Shown here one piece after another: positions 9,896 to 21,599 of a DNA stretch of 64,000 nucleotides. The position numbers and the translations under genes are program-made. This DNA comes from Cinnamomum chago (taxonomy: Eukaryota; Streptophyta; Magnoliopsida; Laurales; Lauraceae): assembly GCA_038049695.1 (NCBI GenBank), contig CP142455.1, positions 26,697,501-26,761,500 of the forward strand. Direction: 5' to 3'. The stretch's first letter is position 1. Each line of letters opens with the position of its first letter. The notes under the pieces are model-generated. The model did not search any database and had not been told where the DNA came from. It worked only from the letters and a program-made list of their open reading frames with translations.

Positions 9896-12800
9896 GAAAT
9901 CTATCAATTGTTGACAACATCACAGATTCTCCGTCAAAATTGTGGGTTCATCATCGAATACCTTGAGATCGTTAACTGGCCAACCAAGAGAATATAGTTT
10001 CTACCTGACCTAACTAGAAATCGATAGAACATATGGTATCGGCCCTCCGACAATGATCAATGTTTGAAATCGCGTGAGTATCCGATGACAGTTACTACGG
10101 GAAATTATCGGCGATCAAGGCTCCCTATATTGCGGGGAAAATTCCAAAAGACGCAGCATGGCCCGTGACTCTTCAAGCACTTCGGCTGCCACTTAATGCT
10201 GTTAATAACCCATTTTCATGACAAATTAATGTGGTTATTTTTCCATTATCATGAACGGCCAAATTAAAATCCAAGAAAGGGGAGTTACAAACCAAAACAA
10301 TTATGGTATTAAACCATGTAACTCCTCCCATCTTGAAGGTTAAATGCAAATAACGGCCCACTATTAGCTCCAACGGACAATCAAAAATCAAGAAAAAAGA
10401 GTTAAAAATATATAAATTCAAAACATGTAACTCCTCCCATCATGGATCATTAATGCGTTTAATGCATTTAAAGCCCATAAACCCTTCCACTTGGGTTTTT
10501 ATTAGATATAAGATCTCTCCTTGATAAAAATCCGAGGTTCAAGCCTAGCCAAGAGAATCAAAAGCATCCACTTTTATCGTCTGAAGGATGAGGACGAAGC
10601 TTGGCCCAAACATGACTTCCGACCGTCAATCTAAACGAGTCCCCATAATCTCCTGTGAAGTTAGGTCTCCTTTTCTTTTTTCTCATTGTACTTATATTTT
10701 AAGATAGACACAAAAAGCACAGGTCTTATCTTTCTTTGATAAGAATTGTAAAGCGCCTCTCACGGCAAAACACAAAATTGCCTTTCATAGCAAAAACATC
10801 GCCTTTCATGGCAAACAAATGAAACTCGCCTTTTGCAGCATCTGAAATCCAAATGATGTCTGTCTCTTAACATATGCAATGAAACCGAGAAAAGAATTAT
10901 TTTCTTTTCTCCATGAAAATATTGATTTACAGATCACCGCTTGTATTATTTTCAAGTAAATTAAAAAATTTGGCATACCCGTATATAAAAGAAAAAGCGG
11001 TTGTTCGCTCGTCTCCGGTTGCGAAAGGGTTGGGTCCCACGGATTCTCACATCTGCCGACCCTAGTAGCTCCGAAATGATCCACGAACAAACACTAGTGG
11101 AGTGTAGTATCACATTCTCCATTGCGTTCTCTTTGCCCTAGTTCTTGGAGCCCATTTGGACATGAATACGTCTCCTTTGCGATCCTTGCAATAAATCTAA
11201 AAACCCCATTGGGGCATATATATGTGGCTGCCCCTTTATATTTTCCTCTTTGGTCTTTTGTACTATATTTGGAAGTCTTTCTTAGTGATCGGACCCCAAG
11301 AGTGTCCAAAACATCCATAAGTTAGGGTTTCTCTAAGTATATTTGTGCTAAGGACTTGAGGTCCATTTAGATCCTTTAGATCCATAAAACTACGGATATC
11401 TACATCGATCTCTTGGGTTTGTGCAAAGGGTATCGGTAGTCGTCTAGTTGACCAAGAGCTTAGTAATAATCAGGAATCACAAGTATCCCTAGACTGTGTA
11501 CTTTATCTAAAAATTGACTAAAAGAAATCCAACTTTGCCAATTTGTTGTGTTTGTGCGTTCTTTCCATTTTCTTTCAAATTGAGCACGTTGTACTCTGGC
11601 AACTCAATGGAATTCAAAATCATCATTTTTGCCTTCTATGCAACTTTTCATATTCACAGTAAGTAATGATAATACATGTTAAATGTCGAAAACAAAACAA
11701 TAACAATAGATAATTTTTAACTTGTTATGGAGCTGGTTCAAACATTATGGTATATATTTTAGATATGCTACTAGATCTCATCATTACAATCTCTAGGATG
11801 TAATCCTAAATATGTTGCGATTCCTATTAAAATTTCATATGTTTTGGCCTATACCAGCAATCGGTTTTGTAACTATAAAAAAATTAGTAGTTCCTATTTG
11901 TTGGTCACTAAAGTTCATGGTAATTAGATTTTCATGTGATTGTTAACATGATATGTTTCGAATGATGAAAAACTTGCACAATTTGTGTCACTATGGAAGA
12001 GGTAGTAATTATAGTTTATTTTGTAGAGTCACATGTAAATATATGCATGAAACAAGATATATAAGACTTTGACAAAGATGATGGTGTTGATATTTAGATA
12101 GACTATAAAAAATCTTTGGAAGATAACGAGGTGTCTAACAATTGCAATGCGTGAACTGTGTTTGTCAAAAATAGATGGAATTTAATTAATTTGGATTTTG
12201 CCGGCTATGGATGCATATATTTCTAGAATCCCTCCTTTAAATAGAAAAGTCATCTACCAACAAAACCTTCTTGTGGGGTCCTTTTGTTGACTATGAAACT
12301 CTATGTTTTTTTACTTCTTTATTTTCTAATAGTAATTAGTTGGATATCTCAGGCTTGGATTGACTTTAAAAATGTTTGGGCCATGTGCCCATTTCTTGTG
12401 AGCCATAAAACATTATTTGACAATGAAAGTCAGAATGAAAAACTTGACTCTTAAATTAATTCCAACAGTAAACCTTACAATAGTTGAAGAAGTGTGTTTT
12501 TCCAAATAATTCCTGCCAATTAAATTATTCATTGGTATAAAAGGATCACTCAATCCTCAATGTGTTTTTATAATCTTTATTGGGCTTTGATTTTATTGGC
12601 TTCGATATATGAGATCATTAGCTATTGAGAGTTACAATATTGTAACTTTGGAGGTAATCCATAAATAGTGTACTAAAAAAATCTCAAAAGGTAAAAGCAA
12701 CAACCTCAATTTCAAGATTATTACCAAAATATCCTCAACCTAAAAAACAACAAAACAAATGCTATTACACCTCAAAATAAGGACATATGGGCAAAATTGT

Positions 12801-13700
12801 AAACATGGGTGGGAGCGTTACATGAGTTTTGTTATAAATACCTAAAATCGTTCCATGTATGTGTACAGAAAAGCTTTATTGGAGTGGTCCTCTTGAGGTA
12901 AGCGACGTGGGTCATCTTTCTCATCTCCCTTCTGAAGAGTGAATCTAACTCCGATTTGGTATAATATTTCTTTTCACCATGTCCCTTTTGATGTTCGTGA
13001 CTAGATTTTTGTAGGTCTATTGAATAGGCTTTGATTTCCTAAGCTATCGCTGTTTTCATTGTTTTTGTATAACATATGCTTCCGAATGTCTATTCTTGAG
13101 GTGTTCAAGGCCATGGTTCTTATGTCTCACTGTTCGTGTCAATAATAATAGCTATTATGAGCATTAGAAAATGGATCTAAATTTTGGTCGATATGTTTTA
13201 ATCTTGAAGAAATGGATACATAAGAATCAGCTTGACATCGGATTCCTCTCATATTAATATGGATTATTTGTATTGATATATGAGTTGTTGACTTGATATA
13301 GGTTCACAAGTCTTATTTCTTCTTTTCATTTTCTTTCTTTCTTTCTTTCTTTTTCTTTTTCTTTTACACTTAAACCTAATAGCCCAGGGATGAGAGCAAG
13401 ATCCTGATCTAAAGAGACATCCCTATATTCCATTTTCTTTTACTCATAATAGAATCACATCAATATGGTTGGTGATTATAAATCCTTTCATACTAGAAAA
13501 ATATGATCTGATTTTTGCATAAGAGACACAAGCTCCAATTTCAAGTTTTTAAACTGTCAGGAAGCTCTCTATACAGGGAGTAACCCTAGACGTTTTGATT
13601 ATCGAATTCTTTTAATGCTTAATATGGACTTTGCTTGAATTATTATTTTTTCCTCAATCTTTTGCTTGATAGTAGTCAAATACTTATATTTGCTTGTGGA
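9896..13700. other. Long unassigned stretch with minor repeats
   Basis: No gene or TE domain is recognised. A direct repeat of roughly 110 bp brings CATGTAACTCCTCCCATC back at about 10315 and 10424. Four diverged copies of a short word, GCCTTTCATGGCAAA, lie at 10755-10840. A possible promoter TTATAAATACC is at 12831-12841, with a splice-donor-like GAGGTAAGCG near 12895. A (CTTT)n run is at 13322-13360. The section 11640-12680 is AT-rich and featureless. Confidence 0.4.
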
Positions 13701-13719
13701 TAGGGATGTGAACCGGTTG
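13701..13719. mobile_element. Left fragment of a hAT-like MITE split by copia element 1
   Basis: TAGGGATGTGAACCGGTTG matches the terminus of the MITE at 3734-4123. The rest of this MITE resumes at 21104, on the other side of the 7.4-kb copia insertion. GGTTG at 13715-13719 is one copy of the TSD of that insertion. Confidence 0.65.
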
Positions 13720-15842
13720 TGAAAGTCCGGGGATCCGAACCCTAGGGGGGGGAGGGTGTGAATAGGGTAGGCTTCAATTATGACCAATTTTAATTAATTT
13801 TAACTTCTTTAACTTAAATTAGTTACAAGTGGTGATTATAAATAAAATGCGGAAGCTTAATAAAAACAATCACCACAAAACAAGCACCATCACACAAGAA
13901 TTTATAGTGGTTCGACCTCAATGCCTACATCCACTACCGGCTTGTGATTCAACACCCCACCGGATTTCCACTATTTATGCTTTTCAATAGGCTAAGCAAT
14001 AACCTTTACAATATGCTTTTCAAGGCTAAGCAATAACCTCTACATTATGCTTTTCTTAAGCTAAGTAATAACCTCTTCAGCCACAAGGTTTGTTATCTCT
14101 CTAATTAGTGTCTATAATACACTTGATGGAGATTCATTTAAGCTCATTACAATGCCTCTTAATTAGGCGGATATGGAAGGGATAAACTAATACACACACA
14201 CTAAATGAATGCAAAGATGTATGCTCATGAGGTGTGTGTGTGTGTGATGTCCTCAATCAATTTGAAAATGAAGGCTCATAAATGTATGCCTAAGGCTTTT
14301 GAAAGTTTTAGCTCATAAAAAAATTTATGATTGAGAAAAGAATGCAAGTCACATGTTAAAAGTAGCAACTTGTTAATGATATCAAAGATTCACAAGTTGT
14401 ATGAAATTAATTAGCTCTAAACATGTGATGCATAGGGATGTCAATCAAATCAACAATGTAGCTCATAAAACATAAAAATAGATTTGATTTAAATTAGGGG
14501 ACAAATCATATGTATTTATAAATACAATTTGAAAATGATATACCTATCAAAGCAAAGCAAGTTGTGAAACTTTAAAACAATAATACATATAATTTGTAAA
14601 GTTTGTTGAATCCAAAACATAAGATACATTTGAAAGAGATTTTCTTATGATTGAAAACAACAACCAAAGATTCAACCAAGTATATGAATCATGTTACATA
14701 TAATTTCAAAGATTCTTTTATTAACATGATCTACTTAGATTTACCAAATAAAGTACTACTTGGATTGAATCAAATGGTGATGCATCCAAAACAATAGATC
14801 AATTCAAAACATAAATATGTTAAGGACACAACAAATCATAGTTTAACATGCTACTAAAGATTTACTAAAGATAAAACAAAACATGAAAACATATGATTTG
14901 TAAAGATGTTGAATCCAAAACATAAGATAGTTTTGAAAGTGATTTTCTTATGTTGAAAAACAACAACCATAGATTCAACCAAGTATAGGAATCATGTTAC
15001 ATATAATTTCAAAGATTCTTTCATTAACATGATCTACTTAGATTTACCAAATAAAGTACTACTTGGATTGAATCAAATGGTGATGTATTAAAAACAATAA
15101 ATCAACTCAAAACATAAAACATGTTAAGGACACAACACTTCATACATAGTTTATCATGCTACAAAAGATTTACCAAAAGTAAAACAAAGCATGAAAACAT
15201 ATGATTAAGGATAAAGTAAAGCATACTTGGTGATTTAACTTCATTAATCCAAGCTTTAGCTTTCCTAATGATCCCCTTCATCCCTTAGTCCATTTCCCTT
15301 TGATTGGCCTCAAAACCTCTCAAGGATGGCCTCTTGATCATCAATTTTTTCAAAAGAATGAACCACTATTTATAGCCAAAAAGTGCCCAACGGCTCTTTC
15401 CCGGTCGACCTGCTTGGGCTCGGTCGACTGGGTCCCTGTTGGGCTGGTCGACCGGGCCCACTGCGGGTCGACCGAGCCTGGGGACCCAAATTCCCTAAAA
15501 TGCATATTTTTCAAAGTTTCTCATGAGGGAGCTTTTGAGGCCACTGAACCAAGCATGGAATCATGTTTTAAATCACACTAAGAGGGTTAAAAACATGAGA
15601 CACAAAAAGCCTAAAAAGATTTGAAAGATTTAAACAATAGGCTAGCTTGATTTGATAAAACTCTTTTCTAAAATAAATGCATCCAAGTTTAAAAACAAAA
15701 CATGCATAAATCAATATCTTAAAAACAATGCATGTGTAAAACAAGATTTCAAGCTTTTCTAAATCAATGCATATGTGTGTAAATCAAATGATGCTAGAAT
15801 GATAATGCATCCATCAAATTGCAATCTACAAAATTCCTAACA
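13720..15842 (-). repeat. 3' LTR of copia element 1
   Basis: 2123 bp. It holds a run of 8 G near its left end (13745-13752) and a minisatellite of about 36 bp (units around ATGCTTTTC...GGCTAAGCAATAACC at about 13976-14090). An internal tandem duplication with a period of about 303 bp (about 14606 and 14909) is also present. A GC-rich block with GGTCGACC palindromes lies at 15395-15480. It is very similar to the partner LTR but lacks one 66-bp repeat unit present there. ORFs inside are chance. Confidence 0.9.
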
Positions 15843-15856
15843 ATCTCCCCCTTCGC
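15843..15856 (-). promoter_or_regulatory. Polypurine tract of copia element 1
   Basis: On the minus strand this reads GCGAAGGGGGAGAT and abuts the LTR start TGTTAGGAATT. A purine tract at this position primes plus-strand cDNA synthesis in LTR retrotransposons. Confidence 0.85.
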
Positions 15857-18800
15857 AATTTGATGGCAACTCACTCACCACTGAATACACACTAAGTCTT
15901 CAGCTCCCCCTAAGCTGGACAACTCTTGAAATCTTCTTGGATGCTCCTTCTCTTAGCTTGGGCTCTTGGTTCCTTTCTTCATTCTTCTTGATGCTTGGAG
16001 CTTGATCATTCTTCAATCTTTCTTTCTTTAGCCAAGCATCTTCTTTAGCTCCCAAGCTTTCTTTCTTCTATTAGCTCTCCCCATTTGACCATGCCTCTCT
16101 CTCCCTTTAGCTAGGTATGTATTCTCTCCTCCTATAGAAGATCATACAAAATCTCCCCTTAGGAAGCTTGGACATTCTCTTCACCCTTTTGAGAACTTGA
16201 ATGCTCTCTCCCTCTTTGACATTAAATTGCAAAGGTACCTACACACATGAAATAAGGAAAATACCTTTTAGTAGCACCTGTTAATAAAAGAAATCGAAAA
16301 TGAAATTCATAACAGGTTATCATGTGTGGAATAAGTCTCTAAGGGTTCAAAGGCAATCAAATGGTCAATTTGATCAAAACTAATACTTCCTATGAAGGTT
16401 TACACTCCTTCTCAATCAATTCTCTCCTTTTGTCAAACTTTTGACAAAGATATAACTAGTTGGTGCAAGGAGAAGATGATTTAACCAATTGAGGGTCAAC
16501 TTTAAGAGAAGGATTAGATTCGTTTAACTATAAAGCTCAATATGATCAAATTACCAAAAGAAAGCAAGGTCTAATGAGAAAAGCAATCATGGATACCAAT
16601 TGGAAAAACAAAGAATGCCAATTGAGATTCAAAGATAAGTCTATTAAAACAATCACTCTAAAATGGATTTAAAAATATAACTATTAGGAAAAATCGAAAT
16701 TAGAGCTATCCATGATGAAATGGGGTTTATTAATCATAGCATCAAATAATTTAACTAAGAAGAACATATGCTATGAAAATTTTGAACTTATTTCATTCAA
16801 TCAATAAATATGACTATTAATGTGCAATATGAGTGAAATGAAATTCAAACATGAAGCCAACCTCAACTAATAATCAACCAAGATTATGAATACATAAACA
16901 TGGTGATCATGAGATTTACATATAAGAGCAAGAGAGGTGGCAATCATGACAATTATGATGCTAATGGTGTGTGACATGGAACAAATATATTACTATCAAG
17001 TTCAATCCAATGTACACAAGGTCTATCACATTCACAAGAAGTCAAATCAATCAAAAATTATACCAATTGAATTTGACAACATGATTAAGAGCAAGAATGT
17101 GACAAACACAAAATTCCAACAAGCATCATAAATGCATATTCATCACTTTTAAAGATAAGACTATTGAGCATAGTGATGAACAAGGTAAATTGCAATGCAA
17201 AAGGATATAACTTTGAAATGCATGCAATTTTCAAAGTGACTAAATTATATGAATTCAACATCTAAGATATCCATCAAACATATAGAAATACGAGGAATGG
17301 ATTTCAAAGAGTTTCATATGATCAAGATCACTACTATGATGTTGAAACATGTACAAGGATGACATCACTTAGAGAATACACATGAATCAACATCATAACC
17401 ATCCAAAAAGAAATGACTATAAGGCATAGAGGATGGATTTGAGTTCTAGTATGGTTTCTACAAATATAATAAATATCACAACCATACATAGAACGATTTG
17501 ACATTTGCATAGAGAGGATCAATCAACACTCAAGATCTAACTCATACCATATCATCAATAAAAAATATAACTATGCAAGCACAAGAAGGTATGAAGTTAG
17601 AGGGACATCATGGATCACATAAAGATGAAGATGGATCACATATATGGATATACCTATTAAGAACAATGGATTAATTCCAATTCATCTAAGATGATCCATT
17701 AACCTATCATGCAATATCTCCACTCTTAGCAAATGTACTAAGCTTACAATGCAATGGAAAATGTATATGAGGTTTAAACCAAATGAACTTAGCACATAAA
17801 ATCACATATGTACTTAAAAAGCTCAAATACAAGATTTTACTATAAAGCACATAAACAATCATCAATTTGCATTAATGAAAATATATATACCAAATTAGGC
17901 ACAAACATGCAAATCAATGACACCATATCCTACCAAGCAATGTAAGACATCAAAATCAATTTGCATAAAAAGAATGTAACTAAATGAGCAAAGATGCAAA
18001 TTGTTTGTAAAAAATATTTCCTTCCAAAAGATATAATCATAATTAGGCACAAGGAAATAAATTCAAGGAAAATGCTCCTATAAATGCAACCAATAAAGCT
18101 TAGAACATTTTTCAAAGTTTTTCAAATCACTTCAATATTTAAAATTCCAACAAAGAATCATTTATAGAATTATGAACAAGTGATTTTGAAAAACAAGAAG
18201 TGTACAATTATAAATTGAACACATATTTTCCATACCAAGAGATATAACTTGAAAATAAATGGAAAGCATAAATAGATTCAAATCATTTGATTTACAAAAA
18301 GGATCTAACTATGACATCCATCAAATGATTTTCCAACATCAATTGATCATGAAAAATCTAGCTATGAAAGCTTTTGTAATCATAATCAATTGATCATGAA
18401 TAGATAAGCACTACAAGAGATATAACTATATGAACAAAATGCGAATCCATCATGAAAGTATTGCAATCAAAGGATTTTGAAAACCATGAGATATAACTTA
18501 AAAGTTCATGAAGACAAAATCAAATGATCACAAAGAAACATTGCATTTTAAAAGATGTGACTATAAAGAAACAAAATGCAAATGTAACATGACCAACACA
18601 AAGATTTAACTATAAAGGATAGGTTGGTCTAGAGAGGATCAAGGCCTTAAGGTTAGTCTAAATGTGTACCAATGAAGATTCACCTAAGGTCTTGATAAGA
18701 ATGTCCTTGAGAGATCACTAGAGGACTCATCAACTCTTGAAGATATAACTTGAAAAAGTCTTAGTGTGGTGCAAAGATACTAGGGGAAAGTTCATTTTCA

Positions 18801-18900
18801 ATCATAGTGGAAATCATTAAAAAGATATGCAATAAATCACAACACTAGGGTTCTAATCTAGAAAGAATCAACTCTAGGTTGTTAAGCCCTAAAATGGAGT
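15857..18900 (-). other. Internal region of copia element 1, non-coding
   Basis: About 3 kb, AT-rich, with no long ORF on either strand and no gag, protease, integrase or RT motif. A loose motif close to AGATATAACTAT recurs well over a dozen times (for example near 16448, 16672, 17212, 17565, 18241, 18420, 18490, 18600 and 18740). This suggests decay from an internally repetitive ancestor. The sister element at 43.5-50.3 kb keeps a coiled-coil ORF in its internal region. Confidence 0.7.
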
Positions 18901-18918
18901 AACCCGCTCTAATACCAA
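18901..18918 (-). promoter_or_regulatory. Primer-binding site of copia element 1 (initiator tRNA-Met type)
   Basis: On the minus strand it reads TTGGTATTAGAGCGGGTT. It matches the classical TGGTATCAGAGC complement of the initiator tRNA-Met 3' end with one mismatch, next to the LTR end GGACTTTCA. Confidence 0.85.
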
Positions 18919-18919
18919 T

Positions 18920-21098
18920 TGAAAGTCCGGGGATCCAAACCCTAGGGGGGGGGGGGGGGAGTGAATAGGGTGAGCTTCAATTATAACCAATTTTAACTTC
19001 TTTAACTTAAACTAGTCACAAGTGGTGATTACAAATAAAATGCGGAAGCTTAATAAAAACAATCACCACAAAGCAAGCACCATCACACAAAGATTTATAG
19101 TGGTTCGGCCTCAATGCCTACATCCACTACCGGCTTGTGATTCAACACCCCACCGGATTTCCACTATTTATGCTTTTCAATAGGCTAAGCAATAACCTTT
19201 AAAATATGCTTTTCAAATAACCTCTACATTATGCTTTTCTTAGGCTAATCAATAACCTCTTCAACCACAATGTTGGTTATCTCTCTAATTAGTGTCTATA
19301 ATACACTTGATGGAGATTCATTTAAGCTCATTACAATGCCTCTTAATTAGGCGGATATGGAAGTGATAAACTAATACACACACACACACACTAAATGAAT
19401 GTAAAGATGTATGCTCATGAGGTGTGTGTGTGTGTGATGTCCTCAATCAATTTGAAAATGAAGGCTCATAAATGTATGCCTAAGGCTTTTGAAAGTTTTA
19501 TCTCATAAAAACATTTATGATTGAGGAAAGAATGCAAGTCACATGTTAAAAGTAGCAACTTGTTAATGATATCAAAGATTCACAGGTTGTATGAAATTAA
19601 TTAGCTCTAAACATGTGATGCATAGGGATGTCAATCAAATCAATAATGTAGCTCATAAAACATAAAAATAGATTTGATTTAAATTAGGGGACAAATCATA
19701 TGTATTTATAAATACAACTTGAAAATGATATACCTATCAAAGCAAAGCAAGTTGTGAAACTTTAAAACAATAATACATATAATTTGTAAAGTTTGTTGAA
19801 TCCAAAACATAAGATACATTTGAAAGAGATTTTCTTATGATTGAAAACAACAACCAAAGATTCAACCAAGTATATGAATCATGTTACATATAATTTCAAA
19901 GATTCTTTTATTAACATGATCTACTTAGATTTACCAAATAAAGTACTACTTGGATTGAATCAAATGGTGATGCATCCAAAACAATAGATCAATTCAAAAC
20001 ATAAATATGTTAAGGACACAACAAATCATAGTTTAACATGCTACTAAAGATTTACTAAAGATAAAACAAAACATGAAAACATATGATTTGTAAAGATGTT
20101 GAATCCAAAACATAAGATAGTTTTGAAAGTGATTTTCTTATGTTGAAAAACAACAACCATAGATTCAACCAAGTATAGGAATCATGTTACATATAATTTC
20201 AAAGATTCTTTCATTAACATGATCTACTTAGATTTACCAAATAAAGTACTACTTGGATTGAATCAAATGGTGATGTATTAAAAACAATAAATCAACTCAA
20301 AACATAAAACATGTTAAGGACACAACACTTCATACATAGTTTATCATGCTACAAAAGATTTACCAAAAGTAAAACAAAGCATGAAAACATATGATTAAGG
20401 ATAAAGTAAAGCATACTTGGTGATTTAACTTCATTAATCCAAGCTTTAGCTTTCCTAATGATCCCCTTCATCCCTTAGTCCATTTCCCTTTGATTGGCCT
20501 CAAAACCTCTCAAGGATGGCCTCTTGATCATCAATTTTTTCAAAAGAATGAACCACTATTTATAGCCAAAAAGTGCCCAACGGCTCTTTCCCGGTCGACC
20601 TGGCCTTTACAACGGTAAAAAAACAGACCGTTGACAGGAGCCCTAACGGCTCTTTCCCGATCGACCTGCTTGGGCTCGGTCGACCGGGTCCCTGTTGGGC
20701 CGGTCGACCGGGCCCACTGCGGGTCGACCGAGCCTGGGGACCCAAATTCCCTAAAATGCATATTTTTCAAAGTTTCTCATGAGGGAGCTTTTGGGGCCAC
20801 TGAACCAAGCATGGAAGCATGTTTTAAATCACACTAAGAGGGTTAAAAACATGAGACACAAAAAGCCTAAAAAGATTTGAAAGATTTAAACAATAGGCTA
20901 GCTTGATTTGATAAAACTCTTTTCTAAAACAAATGCATCCAAGTTTAAAAACAAAACATGCATAAATCAATATCTTAAAAACAATGCATGTGTAAAACAA
21001 GATTTCAAGTTTTTCTAAATCAATGCATATGTGTGTAAATCAAATGATGCTAGAATGATAATGCATCTATCAAATTGCAATCTATAAAATTCCTAACA
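18920..21098 (-). repeat. 5' LTR of copia element 1
   Basis: 2179 bp. It has a run of 15 G at 18945-18959, where the partner LTR has 8. Compared with the left LTR it carries an extra 66-bp unit (AACGGCTCTTTCCCG at 20579 and again at 20645) in the GC-rich GGTCGACC block. It lacks part of one 36-bp minisatellite unit near 19210. The remaining sequence is nearly identical by eye, so the insertion is relatively recent. Confidence 0.9.
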
Positions 21099-21103
21099 GG
21101 TTG

Positions 21104-21405
21104 GTTCTGATTGGGGTCCATGGTGTACCCAGACCTAGAACTATTAATGAGAAGGTGGATCCAGTCCTGAAACTGGAATCGTTTCAGAATAGGTTTATTG
21201 ATTTCGAAACTAGAACCGTTAATGAGAAGATAGAACCGGAACTAGAATCGTATATGGGATGGGATCAGGTCTAGGTAGAGAATGATAGGGAAGAAATCTA
21301 GTTTTTAGGAGATATTCTCAAACATCGTGTTAATATGTTGGGTCCCGGGTCCACAGGTCCGAACCAAGGTGAAATCAAACTCGGACCTATTTAGGTCACT
21401 AGTAA
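21104..21405. mobile_element. Right fragment of the hAT-like MITE split by copia element 1
   Basis: GTTCTGATTGGGGTCC onward is homologous to 3750-4050 of the other MITE, including a shared GGTCCGAACCAAGGTG word near 21357. Joined to 13701-13719 it restores the MITE, which confirms the insertion site. The far terminus near 21405 is not clear because a poly-A run follows. Confidence 0.6.
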
Positions 21406-21599
21406 AAAAAAAAAAAAAAAAAGGACCCTACGTATACGTACTTGGTAGTGGCCCAAATTGCATCATTTGTAATTGCTACTAGTCTTTCAAATATATTTTT
21501 AAACCCCACATGAATTTTATCAGATATAGCTCCATTTGAAACTAAAAATGGAAATTGTGGGATTAAGAAGTAACTTGTATAATTAATGAATTTAAGTTA

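Larger units (their letters stand above)
13720..21098 (-). mobile_element. Non-autonomous Ty1/copia-type retrotransposon with giant LTRs (element 1)
   Basis: A complete element: two LTRs (13720-15842 and 18920-21098), a PBS, a polypurine tract and a perfect 5-bp TSD GGTTG (13715-13719 and 21099-21103). The minus orientation follows from the PBS beside the right LTR and the PPT beside the left one. On the minus strand the LTR begins TGTTAGGAATTT, a common copia-type start. The internal region is only about 3.1 kb, AT-rich and without a recognisable gag or pol ORF. It would need proteins in trans. The LTRs are similar to those of the element at 43503-50349. Confidence 0.9.

Noticed and set aside
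15300..15581. ORFs in the GC-rich part of the copia LTRs (also 20540-20837, 49787-50072)
   Set aside because: They arise from the GGTCGACC-rich block, appear in several frames and on both strands, and are not conserved as one frame between the two LTRs.
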